A DNA stretch of 64,000 bases from JAJPHW01 sp963771505 (GTDB lineage: Bacteria; Acidobacteriota; Terriglobia; Terriglobales; Acidobacteriaceae): assembly GCA_963771505.1 (NCBI GenBank), contig CAVYTO010000001.1, positions 186,001 to 250,000 of the forward strand, read 5' to 3'. Below, one piece after another: positions 24,688 through 31,869 of this stretch (positions are counted from its first letter, which is position 1; each line of letters opens with the position of its first letter). A program made the translations under genes and the position numbers. The notes under the pieces are model-generated. The model saw only the letters and a list, made by a program, of their open reading frames with translations, ran no database searches and was not told the DNA's origin.

Positions 24688-25740
24688 ATGTCCAAAACAA
24701 TGATGGCGGTGGTGAAACCGCAGGCTGCTGCTGGCGCGGAAATCCGCGAAGTGCCGGTTCCAACCTACGGCCCCGGCGATGTGCTGGTGAAAGTGAAAGT
24801 CGCATCGATTTGTGGGACCGACCTGCATATTTATGAATGGGACCGCTGGGCGCAGAATCGCATTCACCCGCCGTTGATTCCCGGGCATGAGTTTTGCGGT
24901 GAAGTTGCCGCTTTCGGCAAAGACGTGACGAGCGTTCGCGAAGGCGATTTTGTTTCCGCGGAAATGCACGTCGCATGCGGCAAGTGTCCGTTATGCCGGA
25001 CAGGAGAAGCGCACATCTGCCAAAACGTAAAGATCATCGGCGTCGACGCAAACGGAGCGTTCGCTGAATATGTCGTAATTCCAGAGACGAATATCTGGAA
25101 GCTCGACCCGGCAATTCCGCAGGAGTACGCTTCCATCCTCGATCCGTTGGGGAACGCGGTGCATACCGTTCTGGCGGGCGAAATTGCCGCTAAAACCGTG
25201 GCCATCACCGGCTGCGGACCGATTGGATTATTTTCGATTGCTGTCGCGCGAGCCGTGGGCGCGGCGCAGGTATTCGCGATTGAAATCAACGAGCATCGCC
25301 GCGAAGTGGCGAAAAAGATGAAAGCGGATTTCGTGCTAGACCCGTCGAAGGAAGATGTGCGCGCGATCATCATGGAAAAAACAGACGGCTTGGGCGTTGA
25401 TGCCGTACTGGAGATGGCAGGGCATCCCGATTCGATTCGCACTGCTTTCAACATCGTTCGCAGCGGAGGCAGGATTTCGCTACTCGGGCTGACTTCCAAA
25501 CCGATCTCACTCAATTTTTCCGAAGACATCATCTTCAAGGGGATTACAGTTCAGGGCATTAACGGACGCCGCATGTACCAGACGTGGTACCAGATGACGG
25601 CGCTGCTGAAAGCTGGAAAATTGGACTTGCATCCGGTAATCACCGACCGGATCGCGATGAAGGATTTTTCCACGGCCATGGATCGATTGAAGACGGGCGC
25701 GGCCAGCAAAATTCTTGTTTACCCAAACGGCGTTAAGTGA
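24688..25740 (+). CDS. tdh: L-threonine 3-dehydrogenase, zinc-dependent MDR family
   Basis: A 350-residue medium-chain dehydrogenase. Catalytic zinc ligands lie in ICGTDLHIYEWD and PGHEFCGEV. The structural zinc site is the four-cysteine loop HVACGKCPLCRTGEAHIC. The Rossmann motif is TGCGPIGLFSIAVARAVGA. The E-W-D-x-W sequence after the first zinc cysteine and the GINGRRMYQTWYQM segment are characteristic of Tdh. It oxidises threonine to 2-amino-3-ketobutyrate with NAD+. The usual partner kbl (CoA ligase) is not next to it. AAGGAAA precedes the ATG. Confidence 0.9.
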   Translation: MSKTMMAVVKPQAAAGAEIREVPVPTYGPGDVLVKVKVASICGTDLHIYEWDRWAQNRIHPPLIPGHEFCGEVAAFGKDVTSVREGDFVSAEMHVACGKCPLCRTGEAHICQNVKIIGVDANGAFAEYVVIPETNIWKLDPAIPQEYASILDPLGNAVHTVLAGEIAAKTVAITGCGPIGLFSIAVARAVGAAQVFAIEINEHRREVAKKMKADFVLDPSKEDVRAIIMEKTDGLGVDAVLEMAGHPDSIRTAFNIVRSGGRISLLGLTSKPISLNFSEDIIFKGITVQGINGRRMYQTWYQMTALLKAGKLDLHPVITDRIAMKDFSTAMDRLKTGAASKILVYPNGVK

Positions 25741-25785
25741 TCTTGGGCGCCGCCACGGCCCCAGCCAGCTACAATACAAAAATTC

Positions 25786-26958
25786 ATGCTGCGCTACTTC
25801 ACATCCGGCGAGAGTCACGGCGAGGCTCTGGTCGCATTCATTTCTGGCCTGCCGGCCGGATTGAAGATTGATCAGGCATTTCTCGACCACGAACTGTGGC
25901 GCAGGCAGCAAGGCTATGGGCGTGGCGGACGAATGAAGATCGAGCGCGACGCCGCGCACATAATTTCAGGCGTGCGCCAAGGAACGACGATAGGATCTCC
26001 GATTTCGGTGCTGCTCGAAAACAAAGATTGGAAAAACTGGCAGGAATCGTTGCCGGTCCAGCAAGGCGATCCCGAGAAGCATAAAGCGGTAGCATCGCCG
26101 CGTCCCGGACACGCCGACCTCGCAGGCGCGCTGAAATACAATTTCCCCGAAGCGCGGTATGTGCTGGAACGGGCGTCTGCGCGCGAATCGGCAGCCCGTG
26201 TGGCCATCGGCGGCTTCGCGAAGCTTTTTCTGCGCGAAATCGGCATCGAAGTTTTGAGCCATGTCATCGCAGTCGGTAATGCGACGCTCGAACGGGAAAT
26301 TGCCTGGGAAGAAATTCGCGAACTATCATCGCGCGATGAAATCTTGTTAAACTGCGCGGACGGTAACGCCGAGCAACGCATGAAAGCTGAAGTAGATACC
26401 GTGCTGAGGTCGGGCGACTCGGTTGGAGGCGTGTTTGAAGTTGTAGCGCATGGAGTCGCTCCCGGCTTGGGGACTTATGCTCAATGGGACGAGCGCCTGG
26501 ACGGCCTGCTGGCGGGCGCCGTCATGTCGCTTCAGGCAGTGAAAGCAGTAGAGATTGGAAGCGGCATTCGATCGGCAGCTTCGGCTGGATCGACAGTCCA
26601 CGACGCGATTTCGTACGGCGAGAAAACGGGCTTCACGAGTTTCGTTCGCGAACACAATAACGCCGGGGGCATCGAAGGTGGCGTATCGAATGGCGGGGAA
26701 ATTCGCGTGCGCGGCTATCTGAAACCGATTTCGACCTTGCGCCGCCCATTGCAATCGGTTGACTTCAAGAGTCGAGAACCAGTGAAAGCGGCGTACGAAC
26801 GATCGGATGTCTGCGTCGTTCCCGCCGCTGGGGTGGCTGCGGAGGCCATGATTGCACTCACGCTGGCTCGGTGCGCGTTGGACAAGTTCGGCGGCGATTC
26901 GATGACGGAGACGCTCCGTAATTTTCAGGGATACAAGACACAGTTGCAGAACTATTGA
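25786..26958 (+). CDS. aroC: Chorismate synthase
   Basis: A 390-residue protein of normal length. It begins MLRYFTSGESHGEALVAFIS, the first family signature. GYGRGGRMKIERDAAHIISG (FMN/EPSP binding) and RPGHADLAGALKY follow, then RASARESAARVAIGGFAK. The C-terminal part has GGVSNGGEIRVRGYLKPIST. It converts EPSP to chorismate with reduced FMN, the last step of the shikimate pathway. TACAAT at 25770-25775 is only 10 bases before the ATG, so a leaderless mRNA is likely. It heads the aroC-def-fmt-rsmB group; def starts 9 bases after its stop. Confidence 0.96.
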   Translation: MLRYFTSGESHGEALVAFISGLPAGLKIDQAFLDHELWRRQQGYGRGGRMKIERDAAHIISGVRQGTTIGSPISVLLENKDWKNWQESLPVQQGDPEKHKAVASPRPGHADLAGALKYNFPEARYVLERASARESAARVAIGGFAKLFLREIGIEVLSHVIAVGNATLEREIAWEEIRELSSRDEILLNCADGNAEQRMKAEVDTVLRSGDSVGGVFEVVAHGVAPGLGTYAQWDERLDGLLAGAVMSLQAVKAVEIGSGIRSAASAGSTVHDAISYGEKTGFTSFVREHNNAGGIEGGVSNGGEIRVRGYLKPISTLRRPLQSVDFKSREPVKAAYERSDVCVVPAAGVAAEAMIALTLARCALDKFGGDSMTETLRNFQGYKTQLQNY

Positions 26959-26967
26959 TTCCCAATA

Positions 26968-27477
26968 ATGATTTATCCCATCGTAAAATTCGGAAACCCC
27001 GTGCTCGACAAGAAAGCCGAGCCAGTTACCCTTTTTGACGGCGAGCTGAAAAAACTGGTGGAAGATATGTTCGAGTCGATGTACGCCGCCAGGGGCGTGG
27101 GTCTGGCCGCACCGCAAATCGGAATCTCGAAACATCTCGCGGTCATTGACGTGACCTTTAAAGAGGATCCAGACGCGCAGCTTGTGCTGGCGAACCCGGA
27201 AATCATTCACAAGGAAGGCAAGCAAACTGCGAGCGAAGGCTGCCTGAGCATTCCGGAATTTCGAGAGCAGGTTACGCGCGCAAAAATAGTGACCATCCGC
27301 GCCCAGGACATCAACGGGAATTGGTACGAAAAGACCGGGGAAGAATTGCTGGCGCGGGCATTCCTGCACGAAACCGATCATCTAAATGGCAAGCTTTACA
27401 TCAGCCACATCAGCGCGCTGAAGCGAGACTTGATGAAGCGGAAAATTCGCAAGCTGGTAAAGGCCGGCGAGTGGTAG
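26968..27477 (+). CDS. def: Peptide deformylase
   Basis: A 169-residue metalloenzyme with all three active-site motifs: GVGLAAPQIG near residue 45, EGCLSIPE near 92, and HETDHLNG near 134. The last differs from the common HExxH form only in the variable positions. It removes the formyl group from N-terminal formyl-methionine on nascent proteins. The C-terminal helix (ALKRDLMKRKIRKLVKAG) is long and basic, as in ribosome-binding PDFs. It sits just upstream of fmt, the enzyme that adds the formyl group, and the coding regions overlap. Confidence 0.95.
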   Translation: MIYPIVKFGNPVLDKKAEPVTLFDGELKKLVEDMFESMYAARGVGLAAPQIGISKHLAVIDVTFKEDPDAQLVLANPEIIHKEGKQTASEGCLSIPEFREQVTRAKIVTIRAQDINGNWYEKTGEELLARAFLHETDHLNGKLYISHISALKRDLMKRKIRKLVKAGEW

Positions 27478-28439
27478 ACGCGCCAAGCGATCGCCGGCTC
27501 AGTCTGGTGTTCTGCGGAACGCCGGTGTTCGCCGTTCCCTCGCTCGACAAATTAGCCAACAACGGATTCACAATTTCTCTCGTGGTCACCCAACCAGATC
27601 GGCCGCGGGGGCGGGGAATGCAACTGGCGCACTCTCCCGTGAAGCAGCGCGCGTTAGATTTGGGACTGACGGTCGCTCAGCCGGAAAAAATAAAAAACAA
27701 TGATGATTTCCGCGCGGCACTGACGTCGATTGCGCCGGACGCCATCATTGTTATTGGCTATGGGCGGATTATTCCGCAATGGATGATCGACCTTCCACGA
27801 CTTGGCAACATCAACGTTCATGCTTCCCTGCTGCCGAAATATCGCGGAGCGGCGCCGATTCAATGGGCCATCGCACGGGGTGAGCGCGTGACAGGTGTAA
27901 CCACGATGCGGATTGACACGGGCCTCGACACCGGAGACATTTTGCTTTCCCAGGAAGTTGCCATCGACGCGGAAGACACTGCGGAGACGCTCTCTCCAAG
28001 ACTCGCGACCGTCGGGGCGGACTTGCTCATTCAAACCCTGAGCGGATTGCAGGATGGAAGTGTAATGCCTCATCCTCAAGAAGATGCAAAGGCCACGCTG
28101 GCGCCGATTTTGACCAAAGCTGACGGCCGCATCGATTTTACTTCTTCTGCCACCGAAATCTACAACCGCTTGCGGGGATTCCAATCTTGGCCGGGCGCGT
28201 TCACGACCTTCCGGGGGAAAAAACTGAACGTCTGGAAAGCCATTCCGACTGCCAAGGCGATCGCCGCCGGAGGATTGTGTTTGGAAGGCGAACGCCTCTT
28301 GGCGGGGTGCGCGGTTGGCTCCGCGATTGAGTTAATTGAAGTACAGCCGGAAGGCAAGAAGCGAATGAGCGCTGCTGACTTCATCCGCGGATACCGGCCG
28401 CTCGACGGCGAAAAGTTTGGTACAGGTGAATCGACGTAA
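27471..28439 (+). CDS. fmt: Methionyl-tRNA formyltransferase
   Basis: A 322-residue protein. The catalytic domain begins LSLVFCGTPVFAVPSLDKLA and contains the formyl-THF binding region NINVHASLLPKYRGAAPIQW with the SLLPxYRG signature. The smaller C-terminal domain binds tRNA (IYNRLRGFQSWPGAFTTF). It formylates initiator Met-tRNA. The start is taken as the GTG at 27471, which overlaps the def stop by seven bases and gives a standard N-terminus. A longer open frame reaching back into def is not meaningful. rsmB follows after 3 bases. Confidence 0.94.
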   Translation: MVDAPSDRRLSLVFCGTPVFAVPSLDKLANNGFTISLVVTQPDRPRGRGMQLAHSPVKQRALDLGLTVAQPEKIKNNDDFRAALTSIAPDAIIVIGYGRIIPQWMIDLPRLGNINVHASLLPKYRGAAPIQWAIARGERVTGVTTMRIDTGLDTGDILLSQEVAIDAEDTAETLSPRLATVGADLLIQTLSGLQDGSVMPHPQEDAKATLAPILTKADGRIDFTSSATEIYNRLRGFQSWPGAFTTFRGKKLNVWKAIPTAKAIAAGGLCLEGERLLAGCAVGSAIELIEVQPEGKKRMSAADFIRGYRPLDGEKFGTGEST

Positions 28440-28442
28440 TTC

Positions 28443-29750
28443 ATGGCAGTAAGCCCAGCGCGCGTCACCGCCTTCGAGATTCTTCTGCGCGTGGAACAGA
28501 AAAGCTCCTACGCGGGGGAGTTGCTTAATTCGCCGCGCTACACGGCGTTGTCGCCTCCCGACCATAACCTTGCGACCGAACTCACCATGGGGGTGTTGCG
28601 CTGGCGTCTGGCGCTTGACGAGACGATCAAACGGTACTCGTCGGTTTCGCTTTCCAAGTTGGACGACGAAGTATTAACTGCGCTGCGAATTGGGACTTAC
28701 CAGCTGGAGTTCTTGGCGAAGATTCCGCAGCGTGCCGCGATACACGAGAGCGTTGAGTTGGTGAAGCGCGCTCGAAAAACCTCAGCCGCCGGACTCGCGA
28801 ATGCTGTATTGCGCAAAATCGCCGAGCAGGTGGCTGCGTCGCAGACCCCTGACGTATCCCGCGATCTTTCGCATCCTGCGTGGATGGTGGAACGATGGAC
28901 AGCCGCGTTCGGCGCGGAAGCTGCGCAAAGAATTTGCCGGTACGACCAACAAATTCCGCACCCTACGATTCGAGTTTTCGATCCAACTGTGCTGCCCGAA
29001 ATCGAGCGTGCCGGAATCGAACTGGCTCCCGGCGCTTTTCTTCGGTCGGCATATCGCATTGAGTCGGGAAATTTTCGGAAGTTGGCGGAATTGAATCCGT
29101 CCAGCGCTGCGATTCAGGATGAGGGCTCGCAATTGGTAGCGCTACTGGCCGGAAAGGGCAGACGAATCTTGGATTGCTGCGCCGCGCCGGGTGGAAAGAC
29201 ACGGATATTGGCGAGGCGAAATCCGGATGCGGAAATCGCCGCGGTTGAATTGCACGAGCATCGCGCACAACTATTGCGCCGATTGGTGCCGGATTCCAAT
29301 GTCCAGGTAACTACCGGAGACATTTCTGCGATTGAGCTGGAACAAGATTTCGATTGCGTACTGGCCGATGTTCCCTGCTCCGGCACCGGCACTCTGGCGC
29401 ATAATCCTGAAATCAAGTGGCGGCTAACCAAAGAGGACTTGCCCAATTTACAAACGCGTCAGATAGCAATAGCCAAAGCCGCGGCGAAGAATGTTGCTCC
29501 AGGAGGCAGGCTGGTCTACTCCACTTGCTCTCTTGAAGGAGAGGAAAATCAGGATGTCGTTGAACAACTGGTGGCTGCGGACCCTCGCCTCCGACTCCGC
29601 AATTGTCGCGCTGAACTCGAGTCGCTAATCGCCGAGAACGAACTCCTTCCCGTCGATTTAGAACCGCTCACCGATGGGCCCTACTTGCGCATTCTGCCCG
29701 GCGCGCTTGCTTGCGACGGATTCTTCGCTGCGATCTTTTCACGCGAATAA
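28443..29750 (+). CDS. rsmB: 16S rRNA (cytosine967-C5)-methyltransferase RsmB
   Basis: A 435-residue protein with an N-terminal NusB-like RNA-binding domain (residues about 5-135, ARVTAFEILLRVEQKSSYAG) and a C-terminal SAM-dependent methyltransferase. The SAM-binding motif is LDCCAAPGGKTRILA. The two catalytic-cysteine motifs of RNA m5C enzymes are DVPCSGTGTLAHNPEIKWRL and VYSTCSLEGEENQDVV. It methylates C967 of 16S rRNA. It is the last gene of the aroC-def-fmt-rsmB group and ends 2 bases from the stop of the convergent PASTA gene. Confidence 0.94.
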   Translation: MAVSPARVTAFEILLRVEQKSSYAGELLNSPRYTALSPPDHNLATELTMGVLRWRLALDETIKRYSSVSLSKLDDEVLTALRIGTYQLEFLAKIPQRAAIHESVELVKRARKTSAAGLANAVLRKIAEQVAASQTPDVSRDLSHPAWMVERWTAAFGAEAAQRICRYDQQIPHPTIRVFDPTVLPEIERAGIELAPGAFLRSAYRIESGNFRKLAELNPSSAAIQDEGSQLVALLAGKGRRILDCCAAPGGKTRILARRNPDAEIAAVELHEHRAQLLRRLVPDSNVQVTTGDISAIELEQDFDCVLADVPCSGTGTLAHNPEIKWRLTKEDLPNLQTRQIAIAKAAAKNVAPGGRLVYSTCSLEGEENQDVVEQLVAADPRLRLRNCRAELESLIAENELLPVDLEPLTDGPYLRILPGALACDGFFAAIFSRE

Positions 29751-29752
29751 TT

Positions 29753-30505
29753 TCAGCGAACAGTGAACGTGATGGCGGTGCCTGCGACAACTTTGACGCC
29801 GTATGGAGGAGTCTGCGTGACGATTACGCTTGTCGGGAGCGCGTGTTGATCCGCAGGCAGCGCGGGCCCACCCGGAACGGGAACGGGCCCGGTCATAGTC
29901 GCGCTGATATTTTCCGGCCTCCATCCACCAGTCAATAATGCCGAAGTGGCAGAATTGAGCGACTGCCCGATGAAAGCGGGCATCACCCACGCTTGCGGTT
30001 CAGGGGCGTGCGCCACGAGCAGGTTAATATCCGGGGAAGAAATTCCGTTGGCTTCCGGCAAAGGACTTTGCGAAATTACTTCATCCGGCGCAACACCGGG
30101 TTGGGAAATCTTTGCCACTGAAGCGACGTCGAGTCCGCGCCGCTCGATGTTCAGTTCGGCGGTGCGTTGACTTTCGCCCAACACGTTCGGAATCTCCACC
30201 CTCTGCTTGCCCAAACTTTCGGCCACCCGAACTTGCCAACCGCGCCTGACCTTGGCGCCAGCGGAAGGAAGTTGTGACAATATCCGCCCTTCGGGAACGC
30301 TGTCGCTGTAATACTGACGCTCCGAAAGGAATTGTAGGCCGTTGTCTTCGGCGATCTTGCGGGCTTCGACGGGAGTTTTTCCGGCGAAGTTGGGCACGGC
30401 GACTTCGGCCCCGTGAATGGCATAGCGCATCGCCGTCAACGCAGAAACGAGCGCCACGACCAGCAAGACGAGAGCGCGAAGAACGAAGCGAAAGAAAGAT
30501 TTCAC
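29753..30505 (-). CDS. Membrane-anchored protein with three PASTA domains
   Basis: A 250-residue protein. One N-terminal membrane helix (FVLRALVLLVVALVSALTAM) is followed by PASTA repeats starting near VAVPNFAGKTPVEARKIAED, VEIPNVLGESQRTAELNIER and VMPAFIGQSLNSATSALLTG. A proline-rich linker and the closing VIVTQTPPYGVKVVAGTAI follow. PASTA domains bind peptidoglycan stem peptides or beta-lactams in Ser/Thr kinases and PBPs. Here no kinase domain is attached, so it may be a cell-wall sensor or structural factor. The GTG at 30505 is chosen because it places the helix at the N-terminus. The longer frame reaching 30808 covers ispF out of frame. It lies directly downstream of ispF. Confidence 0.85.
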   Translation of the reverse strand: MKSFFRFVLRALVLLVVALVSALTAMRYAIHGAEVAVPNFAGKTPVEARKIAEDNGLQFLSERQYYSDSVPEGRILSQLPSAGAKVRRGWQVRVAESLGKQRVEIPNVLGESQRTAELNIERRGLDVASVAKISQPGVAPDEVISQSPLPEANGISSPDINLLVAHAPEPQAWVMPAFIGQSLNSATSALLTGGWRPENISATMTGPVPVPGGPALPADQHALPTSVIVTQTPPYGVKVVAGTAITFTVR

Positions 30506-30537
30506 AGCGGACGAATTATAAATCAGCCGCGGAATTG

Positions 30538-31038
30538 CTAGACCGGGCTCTTCTGCAAGAGGACAACGACATGCGCAATTGCAGTGTGGCCGGTGCCCAG
30601 GCCTTCTGGAGTCTTTGCTTTGAGTCCGACGCAATCTGCTGGAATATTTAAAAGCTCTGCTACCCTGGCGCGAATGGCGGTCGCGTGAGGTCCAATTTTC
30701 GGAGCGGACAGAATCAATGAAGAATCCAGATTGACGATGGCATAACCCGCACGACTCACGCGTTGCATCGCCTCGCGCAAAAAGACAGCGGAGTCGGCTC
30801 CCTTCCATTGTGGATCGGACGGGGGAAACAACGCTCCGATGTCGGGCCCGGCGATCGCCCCTAGCAAAGCGTCAGTGATGGCATGCAGCAGGACATCGCC
30901 GTCCGAATGACCGCCCAAGCCGGCGGGGTGCGGCAGAGCAACGCCACCTATGATTAGGGGAATGCCTGGAGTAAATTCGTGCGAATCGAAGCCATAACCG
31001 ATGCGCATTGCGGGCTGGGCCGAAGCAGGCGAACTCAT
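30538..31038 (-). CDS. ispF: 2-C-methyl-D-erythritol 2,4-cyclodiphosphate synthase
   Basis: A 166-residue protein. It has the N-terminal zinc-binding GYGFDSHEF, the signature GGHSDGDVLLHAITDALLGA near residue 42, and the C-terminal KAKTPEGLGTGHTAIAHVVV. It cyclises CDP-ME-2-phosphate to MEcPP in the non-mevalonate isoprenoid pathway. Its ATG overlaps the ispD stop (ATGA), so the two are coupled; in some bacteria they are fused. An N-terminal tail of about ten residues (MSSPASAQPA) precedes the fold, and an internal ATG at MRIGYGFD is an alternative start. Confidence 0.95.
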   Translation of the reverse strand: MSSPASAQPAMRIGYGFDSHEFTPGIPLIIGGVALPHPAGLGGHSDGDVLLHAITDALLGAIAGPDIGALFPPSDPQWKGADSAVFLREAMQRVSRAGYAIVNLDSSLILSAPKIGPHATAIRARVAELLNIPADCVGLKAKTPEGLGTGHTAIAHVVVLLQKSPV

Positions 31039-31772
31039 GGATTTGCGCGCCTGATCTCGGATTTCAAATAGAACTCTGCCAGATCCATGTCCGCTCTCGT
31101 CGTTATCTTAATATTACGTGGGGAGCCCATTACCACCACGACCTCTTGCCCAGAGCGCTCGACCAGTGAAGCTTCATCGGTGCCGAGGAAACCATCGGCC
31201 ATGGCTTCATCAAATGCCTTCCGCAAAATTGAGTAGCGAAATCCCTGTGGCGTTTGTGCAAGCACAACTCGCTCTCGCGACAGAGTCGAGATGACGATGG
31301 CATGCTCCGCGGTTCGCTCCACTTGCTTCACCGTGTCTACGGCGGGCAAAGCGGCGAGCGCAGCGCCGTACCTGGCCGCTGCCGCAATGACTTCGTCGAT
31401 GATCTCCGGTGTAACGAAAGGCCTTACAGCGTCATGCACAATCACGACGTCGTCGGGAGCGGCTTTAATGTGATCCAAAGCATTCGCGACCGAGTGCTGA
31501 CGATGCTCGCCGCCTTCCACCAAGTTGATCTTGAGATTGGCGAACGATTTGGCGTCGGAATCAAGTTGAGCACGGAATCCGTCAATTTCGTTCTTCCGTA
31601 ACGCGACATAAGTTTCGGTGATTCTTGAATTGCCGGCAATCTTGCGCAAGGTGCGAAGAAGAATCGGAACGCCGCCGAGTTCAGTGAATTGTTTCGCCGG
31701 GTTTTTGCTGGAACCGTTCGCCGCCATGCGCGTACCCAGACCAGCCGCCGGAATAATCGCAAAAGCCTTCAT
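31035..31772 (-). CDS. ispD: 2-C-methyl-D-erythritol 4-phosphate cytidylyltransferase
   Basis: A 245-residue protein. The nucleotide-binding start is AIIPAAGLGTRMAANGSSKN followed by PAKQFTELGG. The substrate region is DDVVIVHDAVRPFVTPEIID, and QTPQGFRYSILRKAF and TDEASLVERSGQEV follow. It joins CTP and MEP to make CDP-ME in isoprenoid synthesis. It reads as the first gene of an ispD-ispF-PASTA transcript. Its start is about 100 bases from the divergent DUF5916 gene, so the promoters lie back to back. Confidence 0.95.
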   Translation of the reverse strand: MKAFAIIPAAGLGTRMAANGSSKNPAKQFTELGGVPILLRTLRKIAGNSRITETYVALRKNEIDGFRAQLDSDAKSFANLKINLVEGGEHRQHSVANALDHIKAAPDDVVIVHDAVRPFVTPEIIDEVIAAAARYGAALAALPAVDTVKQVERTAEHAIVISTLSRERVVLAQTPQGFRYSILRKAFDEAMADGFLGTDEASLVERSGQEVVVVMGSPRNIKITTRADMDLAEFYLKSEIRRANP

Positions 31773-31869
31773 GCGGAGATTGAGTATACAAGTTTCCGCC
31801 CGGCATCGCGCGCTCGATCTAACGTTTTGCTGTTTAGCCCGTCAAAACGTGCGAGGAAACATAACGGCG

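Noticed and set aside
30506..30808. N-terminal extension of the PASTA protein
   Set aside because: The extra 101 residues lie out of frame inside ispF and lack conservation; the GTG at 30505 gives the expected membrane anchor.
31618..31869. N-terminal extension of the DUF5916 protein
   Set aside because: It is antisense to ispD and bypasses the signal peptide that starts at 31870.
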